Source: Euglena gracilis (taxonomy: Eukaryota > Euglenida > Euglenophyceae > Euglenales). From it: a stretch of DNA of 64,000 nt. Shown in pieces: positions 1 through 12,900 of this stretch; positions within the stretch are counted from its first letter, which is position 1, and the number at the start of each line of letters is the position of its first letter. The DNA is taken from positions 20,290,714-20,354,713 of the forward strand of contig CP154957.1 of assembly GCA_039621445.1 (NCBI GenBank), read 5' to 3'. Both the position numbers and the translations under genes were made by a program. The notes under the pieces were generated by a model. That model searched no databases and was not told where the DNA came from. It saw nothing but the letters and a program-made list of their open reading frames with translations.

Positions 1-2885
1 TGGTGTGCCACACAACGATATCCTTTCCACCCCTTTGGGTCTTCCGGTGGGGACAAGTGTCCCCCGGCCTCCTCCCCTGCCCCCAACCGTTCCCGCTGTC
101 CAGGACCCTCAGTCTTCATCGCCTCCATTGATATCCTCTCCTGGATTCAGTTTGTGTCTTCTGGAAAATTCCATTCCCTAATGGTTGTTTGATGTTCCCC
201 AATGAGTTCATATCAAGTTACAAATTTGAAATTCATCGCATTCATGTCATATGCAATACAGGGATTCCCGCAAATTCGTGCCACAAACAATGGCGAATGA
301 TCACGAACCAGCATGAACTTGGGGATTTTCCAAAATCACGCAAAATTATGAATAATCATGATTGGTCACAAATCACCGCAAACAAACAGCAATAATTCCA
401 AATGCAATTTCTCATTTATGATCATTGAGACGAACTGCTATCCTGAAGAGTCTGCAACAGGTTGGGCCACAAGGACATGTTTGCATGAATGGGGAAGGAT
501 TGCAGAAACACAATGAAAATATGTTTCTGTACTCCGAAATTGGCCCAAAATAGCTGAAACGGCCAATAATGGTCCAGCAATTAGAAAATTATGGACAATC
601 GGCCAAAATGGATTTTGCAGGATTTGGTGAAAATTTGCCGGATTTTGCAGAAGTTTGCTATAAAAAAAAGTTTGAGAATGATGGTAGAGGTAACATGGGC
701 AAACTGAATCTCTTTTTTTTCTTAATTGTTGGCAACTTTGGGTTGTTTCCTTCCATTTTTGTAATACTACAAAAGCAAAAACCAGACCTCTTTTGGTATC
801 ACGAATAATCACGAATCAGGATCAAGGGTGGTCAGCACGAGTTTGTGGGAATCCCTGTCCAATGTTTTTTTTATTTTTTTAATTGAATGCGAGACCTTTG
901 TTGTATTGTAAATCAAAATTTCCGTCCACTCAGATCATTAGCATTGCCCAATAGCGGTGCATACTCAGCGAGGGCCCCAAGGCAAAGGTACATCGTTTGC
1001 CCCCCTTTCCTGGGCTGGGTCCTGCCCGCATACCCCACGCTTCTGCTGTGGACCTTTGCTGGGTAACCTGCCACGGAGACGCTTCCTTCCGCAGGCCTTC
1101 CTGTGGCCGCTGGCCAACACTACATTGCCAAACCGATCCGAAGCCACTACACTCCGTCCAGCTGGTCTTCCTGCATCCAGACTGGAGCTGGAGTTTGGAA
1201 TGCTTGTCAAGAAGCTTTGGTTCCCACAAACCGCGCTTTTTGTTTGATATTTTTATGAATTTTTTGAGTTTTTTGCGGCACATTTTTTGTGCAGCAACCG
1301 ATCCACCGCGCAACAGTGGCTCAAAAGCACTTCCTCTTCCCTCTTCCTTTGAGTGGTTTTTTTTTTTTAGGGTTTGGCAAACTGGGCATGGCCCCGATGG
1401 GTGAGGGAAATGGGTCCACCCTCACCCCAGGAGCTCGTTGCTCCTTCTTTGATTGCCGTTGCTGTGGCCTGTGCCTCTGCTCCTTCCCACATTGGGTGTT
1501 CTTCCCCTGGCCCCCACCCCGTAGTGCCCCACACTTGACCAGTCAGTCACAAAACAGAAAAACTGCCCGCCATCGTCCCTCCTGCGGTCAGGGAGGACCA
1601 ACACACCTGTGAGGGACGTTTTCCACTGCCCTGCCCCTTTCCATGGGGGTCTGAGGGAGGTGTGGGGCTGGAGGAGGCAGGTTTGAGGGGCATCAGACAC
1701 TGCCAGTATGACCCATCAGACACTGCATTCCCAAAGCAAGGGGGTGGTGGGGGAGTTGGCACAACAATCGAGAGACGGGTAAAATGGAGATCCCGCAGTG
1801 CCCCACAGTACCCCCCTCACCCCACAACCCACCCCGCAACATCCCACCCCCATGTAGTTTTGCATTTATTTTTTGCATTTATTTTTGCATTTCTTTTTGT
1901 GTGCAATCTCTTTTGATCAAAATCTTTTGAAAAATCAGTCGAAATCTGGAATTCCCCCAAGATTTTTCTTCGACGGACTTCGCGAGCTGACGATGCATCC
2001 GACTCATCCGAGCCAACCGCATCCATTCGCCGGGGTCAGTCCGCAACAGTGTGCAGCGGGGCCACCCGGTGGGTGGCAATGCCCCTCATCCCTCTCTCTG
2101 TCCCCCTCCCCACAGGAAGTCCTCCGCCCGTGGCGCTTGGTTGACGCGCATGGTGCCGAGGGGGGTAGGTCTCCTGGGCAGAATGGCCCGGCGCTCCTTC
2201 GCCAGCCGCCCATCCTGGCTCTCGTCCGCTGCGGTCCCGGCCTTCCTGGCCAGTCATGCAGAAGCCTTTTTGCATTCCAGGCAATTTGCATTCTATGACA
2301 TGCGCCTGGATGCAGATGCCTTTGTTTTAATAACCCCTTGGAGGGTTTGGAGGGTTGGAGGGGGGGATGCATAAATTACAGTTTAATTGCAATTTGCAAG
2401 CAATTTGAAATTATTAAGCATAAAAAAGTTTAAAACCCATAAACAAACATTGAACTCCCATGATTGCCTTCAAATAAACCCAGACTGTCCAGGTTGTCGG
2501 ATGATCACACCCTCCTCTTTCTATGGCATGTTTGTCCCAAGTGTATGGGGGGTAACTGAGAGAATTGTAGGTCAATGCAACCCACCAACAAACTCAAACC
2601 ACATCTGGAGGTGTGGGTTTTTGGGTTTTGAACGGCACACACCAAAAGAGAGCTTTCGAAACGGAGGGTGGCTCAGGCGTCACCACAATCGTGACACCTC
2701 CAAGGCTCGGCGTCCTCCCCAGACACAAATCCTCTGCAGGTGAACATTTTCACCCCAATTCAGTCCCGCCACGCCGCCTGTGTCGTTTGTTGTCCCCCGC
2801 CAGCCCCTCGAATTTTAATTAATGATGTAATAATTTATTTATTTGCATTTAGTTTTATTTGCACAATTTACTGCGTAATGTAATA
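1..2885. other. Upstream non-coding region, no gene recognised
   Basis: AT-rich sequence with short poly-T and poly-C runs and no protein similarity that I can recognise on either strand. A GC-rich patch at about 2117-2275 (plus strand, after a CACAG) has exon-like composition and could be an exon of an unrecognised gene. A second patch near 1080-1170, after a CGCAG, is similar. Neither gives a peptide I can place. Any promoter of the FAH gene should lie at the right end of this stretch, but no TATA-like or initiator element stands out. Confidence 0.4.
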
Positions 2886-5330
2886 ATGAAAATGACACGC
2901 CGCTATGGGAGCCCGGCGCTCCCGATCCCGGCGGGCAGCGACTTCCCGCTGGCCAACCTGCCGCTCGGGGTGTTCTCCACCGCGGGGCAGCCCAAGCGGG
3001 TGGGGGCGGCCCTGGGGGACCACGTGATTGACCTGGCGGCCCTAGGCAGACCAGGGCGACGGCAGTGGCGATGGGACGGGACGTTCAAGGTGCAGTTTCC
3101 GCAGGACTGCACATGCACCCGTTTCTTTGAACCTTGGTCTGTGCCTGTGTAGTTATGAAAAGTGTGTGCACCTTGTACTCTGATGGATGGCATGCCCACT
3201 TGGAAAGCGGAGCAGGGTGGGGGGACACAATTGTTTCACAATTGTTGGGGCGTTGGCTCTCCCCGATTCCCAGGCGTACCGTACTCAACCCTGGGTGGGA
3301 CTCCGGGGGCTTCCCCGTCCTCGCCGTCTCGATGTGCACACGCACATCGTTTGGGTTTATATGCCGTTTGCGGGCAGGACGTGCACCAGGTTGGTCTGTA
3401 AGAGTCAGGAACAGGCTTCTCTTGAAGCCACCCGCCCCTGGGGGCACCCTCTCCCGCCCCCCCCCCCCCCCGCCTGTGCCTCCGTCGCTCTGCGGCGGGC
3501 TGGGCTACCTGGAGGGCACCGGCGTGGCGCCGGAGGCCCTGGCCACTGACGCCCTCAACCCGCTGCTGTGCGCCGCGGGCAAGGCCGGCTGCCGCCGCCT
3601 GCGGGAGAGGCTGACGGCCCTGTTTGGGGCGGCGGGCAGCGCGTTGCAGGTGCCCCCGATCTCCGCTGTGGGGTGGTCTCTGCCGCTCCGCCATTTGTAG
3701 AAATCCGACTCCCTCCCGACGCGGTCCCTGACCAGAACTGTCACCAAATCCGAAACTGCTCTTGTCTTCTTTGTCCCCACACCCAGACGGGAAGTTGTCA
3801 GCTTGCCAGTCAGCCAACGAACGCATAGGCCTCAACGTCACCAATCCTTTTCACCCCACCCCCTGCAAAGTTATTTGGGCATCCCAAAACCATTGATGGG
3901 CCATGAGGGTCCTGATAAATGTACCCGAGTATAGAATCCGGGTTCTATATTTGGGGGGGTGTTCAAAACTGGAACCCCCCCCCGGAAGTTGTCACCTTGG
4001 GGAAAGTCCACTAAACCCCCCTCCCAAATAACCTTGCACTGCCCTAAAGCTTTGTGTGCCCAAATAATTTTGCATGGGAGGAAGAAAAAAGATCCATCCA
4101 AATTACTCCCCTCATCACTTCACAAAGAAAAAAAAAACGTGCAAAACAATGCAACTTTTTGGAAAACCAGGAGGTGGTGAGTGCAAAAAATGATGTGCTA
4201 CAATGTGGTCAGTAGAAGCATGATGTTTTGTACCGCCTTTTCTATCCCTGCTTTCGGGGGGGGGGGGGGGGGGGTCGCCAGCGCCACAGAGAGAACGTGA
4301 CATTAATTTTTCCAGCTCCAAACAGGCTGGTAGAGAAGGCTGTGTATCGGATTTGAAGTGGTACGTGTGCATGATTGAGAACAAAGTCCGGTTGAGCAAT
4401 TGCGCACACTGAATTGGTCCATTTTTTTTTACTGCGTGCTCCGTGTTCAGTGTTTTGGGTGTCACAGAGTCTCAAGATGAATGGAGTGATATGGCTAGCC
4501 TGCCGCAGAGCTCAACTGGTGACTGGTGGAAGTCCTGTATTCTTTATCCCCTTCTTCAACGCAAAAAAACAGCGTTCTCTCTCTTCTTCCATAAGTTCAG
4601 CTGTGCTGGAAGACACACTCCTTCGTAACTAAATGGCTTCACAAACCTCCACACCGTGCCACAGCACCGCAAAAGCCAGCAAAGGGAGATCTGCCACCTT
4701 ATTTCCCGGCCACCACCTGGCATTGCCAGTTGCCGCAGGAAGTGCGGCGGACAGGTCCAGGATTTTTGTGTATTTTTGGGTAAATTTCCCGGGATCAAAC
4801 CTGGTGAAATCGAAACTCGGCTCAATGTTTCGGAGGGACAAACACACTAAATTTTTGGGGGGTTCTATAATTGGGAGAGGGGTTTTACTGTAAATTCTTT
4901 TACAAATCCACTCCTCCGAATCACACATTATCCAGGCATGTTCGGTTTGCACGTTTTTTTTTTGAAATCCCCGCACTTCTGGCATGTGCTGTTGGGCTGC
5001 TTTGTCACAGCCGCCCACTTTGCATTGGACCCTCTCCAGGCCGCCAGCGAGCACCACCAGCAGGTGCTGGTCCCCCGGGCCGCCGCCACGCTGCATATGC
5101 CGGTGGTCATTGGGGACTACACCGACTTCTACAGCAGCCTACAGCACGCGCACAACGTCGGGTGCATGTTCCGCGACCCGGCGAACGCGCTGCTGCCGAA
5201 CTGGAAGCACCTGCCGGTGGCGTACCACGGCCGGGCGTCGTCCATCGTGCCCAGCGGCGTTCCCATCCGCCGGCCGAAGGGTGTGTGCCTTGGTGTGTAG
5301 ACACTCTGGCTGTAAAAGGAAGTTGCTCCT

Positions 5331-5365
<35 letters not shown>

Positions 5366-8300
5366 CTCTGTTTCAAGATATTTCGCCTGAAACCTTTCAG
5401 TCATTTTCCAAAATATTTTGTTGTGAGTTTAGCTTTGCAAAAGCATTCATTGCGTCTTGCTTTTTTTTGCCGCAGTCCCAGCAGAACAGCAGAATGAGAA
5501 CAACCAAATTGTACTGAAAAATGGGTTGCATGCAGATCAGCGAGGTATGGCTCCGGCACAAGCGTCACCAGCATACCATTGCTCAACACCTGTCCTACCC
5601 CACCCCCCGGGGGGAGTGACTGACTGGTTTTTTTTGGCCAAGAGCCCCCCCCCCCCCCGGGTGGGGTAGGCCCAAAAATGAAAAGTGGCTGGCCGACGGC
5701 GCCGTATTTTTTTTGTATTTTTTTGAGATTTTTTTTTGGCAAATTTTCATTGCCTCCTGAAGAGTGGCCGATCCCCCTCGGGGGGGGGGGAAAGTGACTG
5801 ACTGGTTTCTTCGGAAAAAATGACTGACTGGTTTTTTCGGAGTAGTAGTGACCCCCTCCCCCCCCCCCCGGGGTCGCTAAGCAATGGTATGGTCACCAGC
5901 ATCACATGGCATCTGTTCCCCGCCATCCCGCAGGGCAGCAGAAGCCCAATGAAGCCGAGCCCCCCGTCTTTGGGCCGTGCAAACTGCTGGACTTCGAGCT
6001 GGAGATGGCGTTTGCAAGGGGCAGGCCAGGTCTCTAGGACCGGGAGGTACGGGGGGGGGGGAGGTCATGTCGAAATGGTGCCGCTTGCCGTGAACGTCCC
6101 TCACACATCCTTTTCACTGATTCCACAAACTTTCCTCCAGCCAAGTCTCTGAATATTCGCTTTGCAATCTCACTCTGAGGAGCCTTTGGAGCCTCTGCTC
6201 CCCTTCCATACACGGCTTTTTTGAGGCGCCAATGTCAAAATCCTTGTTCTCTTTTTCTTCTTGTTTCTTTTCTTTTATTCTTTCTCTTCGGCAATTCCCA
6301 CCTCAGGGGGGGGGGGCTGGACCCTCGATAGGCCACCGTGCCACATGGGGATGCATAATGCCTGGCAGCTGGAAAAAAAGGTTCGAGGTGATGGCATATG
6401 GTTTGCCTCTGCTCCCTTGGGGGGGTCCAGCGAGGCGGTCCGCGAATCCCGGCCCGCCCCAGCCTGGACCCCTATCCCCCCCGAGGGGGGTGTGCCTGCT
6501 AGGGGCAGGCACCCTATAGCACCCACCCCCCCCTCCCCCCCCCGGTCGGTAAGCACAAGCATGGCCCCAACAATGTTCGTGGGCTGCCCCTGCGGGATCA
6601 CATTCGACGGCAAGCCTCTCGGGGAGTCGATCAGCGTCGCAGAGGTCGGCCATATCCGATCCTGTCCTTCCCTGCCCCACCGTCTGAGGCCGGCCCCAAG
6701 TCCCCCCTCCTCCCATCTAGGACCAGCCCCCTCCGATGACAAGCCCCCCCTGCACCATTTTTGCCAACCAATTGGAAAAATTCCACTGATAAACCTACAA
6801 ACAAAGTGCTGCAGCTGGGCGTTCAAAGTGCAATATTATTGGGTGGAAAAAGACTCTAAGGGAAAGGAGACTGCATAACCTCATTTAACGTTTTTCTCCG
6901 TGTTGTTATTTTTGATTGCCTGAAAAATCTGTCATGTCTGTCATTACCAGATAATGATTGCCCGAAAGCCAAAGTTGATAATTTTTTTCCCAATGCCCAT
7001 GGTGTAACCCCCCCCCCCATTGAATGACAGTTTGTTACCTGATTTTTTGAGTTGGTGGAAAATCCAAAGGGGGTCGTTATCAGGCAATTGCTTAAGCACT
7101 GACCGACCCCCCCCCCCTGGGGGGTGGGTGACTGGTTTTTTCAGAGTGACTGACTGGTTTTTGGCCCAGACCCTCCCCCCCCGGGGGGGGGGTCGGCCAG
7201 GAGTGGGCAAAAGTGGCTTGAGTGACCCCGGCACCGAAGGCGCCGGAAAATTTTTTGGGGCCTAAAATGGCCTAAAGTGACTGGAAAGTGGCCGTTTTTC
7301 TGAGTGGCCGGCCCCCCGGGGGGGGGGGGTAGTGACTGGCTGGTTTTTTGAAAATGAGTGACTGACTGGTTTTAAAAAAAAGTGGAGTGACCCCCCCTCC
7401 CCCCCCCGGGGGGGTCGGTAAGCAATTGTATGGTCGTTATCAGTGAGAGGGTCGCTGTCAGTGGGGGCTCGCCACTTTTTAGTTTGCCTTCTCAATACCA
7501 TTTGTTTTCTTTGAAAAAAATCTGAACTTTATTTTTTTAAAATAAAACAGTGTTGTGCACTTTAAGAAATAATGGATATCATAATGATGATAATTGTGTG
7601 TGATTTCGGGGAACCTGACCGATCAAGGCGGAGACTCACCAAGCCCCCATACGTCAAAGACCTTTGCCCCACGGTGCCACCCCCCCCCCCTCCAGGCGGA
7701 GGACTTCATCTTCGGCTTCGTGGTGTTCAACGACTGGTCCGCCCGGGACATCCAGACGTGGGAGTACGTACCCCTCGGCCCCTTCCTGTCGAAGAACTTC
7801 GGCCGGGCCGCCTCCGCCCGTCCCCCCCCCCCCCGACTCAGGCAGGACAAGTGCCGGAGAGGTTGGGATCGACTCCCCAACCCCCACTTCTCGACCCCGG
7901 GTGAGTGGGAAAGATCTGGTTTGGCTGGCCAGCCGATGGGGGGCTAACAAGGGGTGTCGCCGAGTGTTTATCTTTTGTGTGTAAGAGCGAAGCTTACCCA
8001 GGGGTCCGACACCCCTCCCCCCTCGCCCCCCCCCCTCCGGGTGGGGGTGTTACATTTCACACACATACACTCCACTCCACTCCATGGGTGTTCCGGTCGC
8101 TAGTGCCACCGCGTGTGACAGGTTGGGGTGAAGGGAGGGCTTCGTTGTGACAGGCTCATTTCGGTTCGGGGCTGTACCCGTTGTGTCCGGGGCGTGTCTG
8201 GCTCGAGGTGTCCCCCGCCCCCGCCTCGTCCATCTCCCCGTGGGTGGTCACCCTGGACGCACTGCAGCCGTTCCGCATTCCGGGGCCGGTACAGGTGTGC

Positions 8301-9945
8301 CACAACCCCCACACCCCCTTCCCGGAGTACAAGTACACACTGGGTGAGCTTTTTTGATAGATGCACATATTCCTTTTCAGAACTTTCTTTTGGACTGGCT
8401 TGAGAACTTTTGGACTGCATTTCCATAATCGCATATTTTGGTAAATTTGCATTTTTTTTGCAATTGAAAAAAATTATGGAAAATTTTTTTTTCAAAGGGG
8501 GTCTAGCACAGCAGGCATGATATTGAATTCTCTCCTCGATGTTTGCCAATTGTGTTGGTTGCTGACAATGGGGGATAGCCGTATCATTGCAGTGTGTGCG
8601 GATTCTTTCGGGGTGGCCAACTGGCCTTTGGGCTCCGGCCCTTCCCACAGTTTGGTCGGGTGGGTGGGTGGGTGGGCGGGAGTGACCAAAAGTGGGCCAA
8701 GCAATTTCGAAGAATTTTTTAAATGATATTGAACCTGATTTGATGCAGTGACCCCCTCCCCGGGGGGGGGGGGGGCTGAAGTCGCTCGCTATTCTATTCC
8801 TGGAGAAGGTGCCCGCCCCCCCAGGGTGGGGGTTGGCAACATTCTGCGTACTGACTCGACCGCCCATTCTCCCACAGGACCCCCGACCGCTGCCGTACCT
8901 CCAGTGTGAGGGGGACCGCTGGTTCGACGTTGGCCTGGAGGTGGACATCGTCCCCTCCTCCGGCCAGGGCCGCACTGTGTGTCACTCAGGCTTCTTTTTC
9001 GCAACCAGAGGTGGGGGTGTGCTTTGAGTGTCGGCAGGGTGGGGGGTACAAACCTTTTTTTACCGGTTTTTTGTTTCTCCATTTTGGCAAAACTTGCGTT
9101 TTTTTTTTCTTATTTTTTTCCCGGTGATTGTTTATCTCTGCTCTAAGATTTCAAAGATTTCTTCTTCTACCATGAAACATCCTCGGTTTGACCCCAATTT
9201 TTCCTTGAGACCAAAAGTTCTTGTCAATTTTTTTGTCATATGTGCATTTTTTGGCCAACAATTTGCATATTTTTCTGCAAAGTAAAAGATTCCCCAAGTT
9301 GAAAGTTTCTCCAACTCCTCAATCCTCGGAAGCCCCTGAGGAATTTGCATTCAATTTGCTTTTTTTGTCTATTTTGGTGTGTATTTATATTTGCCTTTGT
9401 GTTTTTTTTGTGTTTTCGAGGGTCTGTGTTGCGTTCTTCCCTCCCTCCAGGGCAGGGGGTAAGGCACTTCCAACAGATCCGGTTTTGGGGTGGGCAGTGT
9501 TAGCACACACCTTGGCGCCGACGGTGCCAGAGTGCCCAACGAAGCGATTTCCAAAACAAGGGGACATTCCCTGGGTCCAACCCAGGTTGGACCCAAAACC
9601 AGCCCCCCCCCCCCCCGGGCGGGCAAGACAAGGACAGAAGCCGGGGGCCGGTCCAACATGAAGCACCTCTACTGGTGCGCCGCCCAGCAGCTCGCCCACC
9701 ACACCGTCAACGGCTGCAACATGCGCGCCGGGGACCTGCTCGCCAGCGGCACCATCTCGGGCCCCACCCCAGGCGTGTGCTGGCAATCCATGACGTGTGA
9801 GAGGGCCCCCCTAAAGGCCTGTCTCAGGCGAGCCTTTACGACGACGTTCTCCAGAGACGATGGCGCAAAACTGATTGTTGCGTGACGGGTTCCTCCCCGC
9901 CCGGCAGTGGACGGAAATTTAAGGCAACAACAACAACCTTGAGGG

Positions 9946-9977
<32 letters not shown>

Positions 9978-12900
9978 GTTGTTGTTGTTGTTATTGTTGT
10001 TGTTGTTGTTGTTGTGGATACATCCGGGCACCCAAAAAAAAAACCATTTTACAGGGCTGGCCACAGCCAGCTGCCATGCCAAACCTCTCAGCAACAGGAG
10101 GCTTTGATTGGAAAGATTCGGCACGAAGGTGAGCCCCATCGGAGTCTGGGATCTTCTCAGCTACGCATTAGGCGGGCCAACTTTTGCGTGTGGTCATGCA
10201 TCATTATCCAATGCTGAGACACAAGGTTTTGGTGTTTTTTTTAGGCCTCTGAAAAATTTCCGAGAATTTGAAACCCCTGGTTCATTTTCCAGGAGAAAAA
10301 AAAAGGGCAAATACCCCGGCTGATGATCAGTCCCACACTTTTGTGATTTTCATTATGGCCTTCAGATGATGCTAAGTGGGTCTCTGAGGTATGCGGCACC
10401 TCGAAACAAGTTGGAGGAACAGGCAAGGGTGTGATCCACTTCAACCCTGTCTCCTCTGGTATTGAGGCACTTCCAGGGCCGTTCTCTCCTCCCACATTGA
10501 GACAAATTAGGCAGTGAGAATTTGGTGCCATCACGCGTTGTGTTTGCGTTTGGCAGCATTTGAAACTCATTTGTCAGTGGGTTTGTCCGTTGGAGAGAAC
10601 AGCTTTGGAAGGGTCTCAGCACCAGGGCAGACCACAGTGAAGAAGAAGTGGATGGCAGGCTTCTCTTGGTCATGTGGTATTGGTAACCATTGCACATCTG
10701 CGCAACGACCACACCAATTTGAAATTTCAAGTGTTTACCATGTATGTGTCTATTGTGTTCTGTTGCGCATTTGCGAAACAGCATGGTGGGGAAACACAAA
10801 TTTTTTTGCAGGTTTTTTTTTGCGTTTTCCGATTTTGGCAAAACTTGTTTGTTTTTTTGAATTTTTTTTGCGCGTTTTTTTCCTGCGATTTTTGGTTTTT
10901 TGACTACAAAAATTCCTCGTTTTGGCCCCAATTTCCCCTGAGGAAAATTTTTGTCATTTTTGCATTTTTGGTCAACAAAATGGTATATTTTTATGCAAAA
11001 TGAGAAATTTGCCCGGCAGAGTTAAATTTTTTTCTAAGTCTTCTCCAGGAGAAAGTGTCCATCCTGGGGGAGCTCCCAGAGCATTTGACATGCAATTTTC
11101 GTGTTTTTTTTTGAGCTTTTTGTGTCGCGTTTTTTTGAGGTCCATGTTGCATCCCCCTCCCCTGAACAGCACCCTTAAACTATCATTCTAGTCAGCGTGG
11201 CTGTTACACAGCTGCGCAACAGGAAACAAATTTTGGCATGTATTGGTGTGGCCGTTGTGCAAATGCACAATGGTCACAAACATCTTGAACTGAAAAAAAA
11301 ATGTAGTTGTGTCGTATTTGCACAACAACTGCATTTTTTTTAGCATGAAGACTTGACCCCCCCCCTCTTATAAACCCCCTGAGGTTCATGAGATCTGATG
11401 TGATTGGTCAGCGGAAGGGAGGTGAGTGGGGGGTTTTTAAGTCAAGGAGTTTTTGGTAAAAATCCGACCTCCTAAAATGACCTTACCCCCCCCCAAATTG
11501 GAAGTTTTTGGCAAAATTTGTCAACAATGCCATTTTCAATGATGGCCGGTCCATAAAAATTGTCAAAAAATCAGATTTAGGAGTTTTTTTTGCTGCCGAA
11601 AGAACCGTGCCCAGTGTCTGCCATTTTTCTTCCCCCCTGGGGAAACCCCCACCCAGGGGGGGGTTGTTTATAATTCAAGGTTTGGTTGGTCGGCCCGAGG
11701 GGGGTCATAAGTGGGGGGCTGCTGAGCTCTTATCCCTTTATGGGTAAGAGCAAAGCTTACCACCAGGGAAAAGGGGGGTTGACCCCCGCCCCCCCCCCTC
11801 TGGGTCGACCGTGAAAACCGCGGATTATCACCATAACCCCGGCCCAGTTCCTGGATTTTTTTTTTTCCAGTCGCGAGCGACTGGATTTCAGTTTCCGAAT
11901 CACCTCCATTTGACCCCCAACTCCCCGCCAGGCTGGAGTTATTCAATTGCTAAGGGGTCCAAACTGGGTAGGATTGGCCTGCCCACCCCCCCTCTTCTGA
12001 CTCTGCCATTTCACCGAGGTCCAAAAATCGGTCAAAATTGATTTTTCGAAAACATCTCGAGAAAATTTGCATTATCTCCGGAAGTGTCGGTCTGACGAAA
12101 TGTATCCCTGGAGGCACTCTATCGCCCCCCGTTTGCCGTTTTGGCTGCCGACCAGACTTCTTTTTAAGGAAGTGCGAACTCCCCCCCCCGGGGGGGGGGG
12201 CTGAGTGCTATGGGCAGGCAGGGGGGTAGGGAGGGCACTTTCGACCCCCCCCCGGGGGTCGGGTTTTGTGGTGGGTAGTGCTATAGCATGCTTTTGGCGC
12301 CGGGGCCCGAAAATGGCCATTTTCAAAGGAAAATTGGCTGGGTCGGCAGGCACCGGGGCCCAAAACCGGCCCCCCCCCCCCGGGGGTTTGCCTGCTATGG
12401 TCAGGCACCCCATAGCACAAGACACCTCCCCTCCCCCCCCCGGGGTTGGTAAAAAGAAGCCTGCTGCCGACACGCCTGGCCCATGTTCTAGCGTGCTTTT
12501 GCGGCCCAAAACGGCCATTTTGGGGTGTTTTTGGGGGGGGGGCTTTTTTTAGGCCAAAAAATTGGGTTTCCCAAAATATCTCATCAATGAAGCAAAATCA
12601 AAGGAAAAGTCTTCAGAGCAAAAATGAAGCCCTTGGAATGCCTCATCCAACCATGGTTTAGTTTGGTTTCCCCCCAACTCTTCGTATAGCCCGAGTTACG
12701 ACCGTTTTTTTGGCCAATTTTGGCCCATTTCAGGGGTCATTTTGGGCCATTTTCGGGGTCAAGAATCGATGTTTTCAAAATATCTCGGAAATGAAGCAAA
12801 ATCAAAGGAAAAGACCGAAGACCTAAATTGAAGCCCTTAGAATGCCCTATCTACCGGTATTTTGATTTCTCCGCAACTCCCCGCCCACCAAAACAGCGCG

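Noticed and set aside
2859-2885. Upstream in-frame start for FAH
   Set aside because: The in-frame codons before 2886 sit in AT-rich DNA with no conservation; the ATG at 2886 directly precedes the GC-rich conserved exon.
8100-8975. 291-residue minus-strand frame
   Set aside because: It is antisense to FAH exons 7 and 8 and the intron between them; the sense strand carries the conserved protein.
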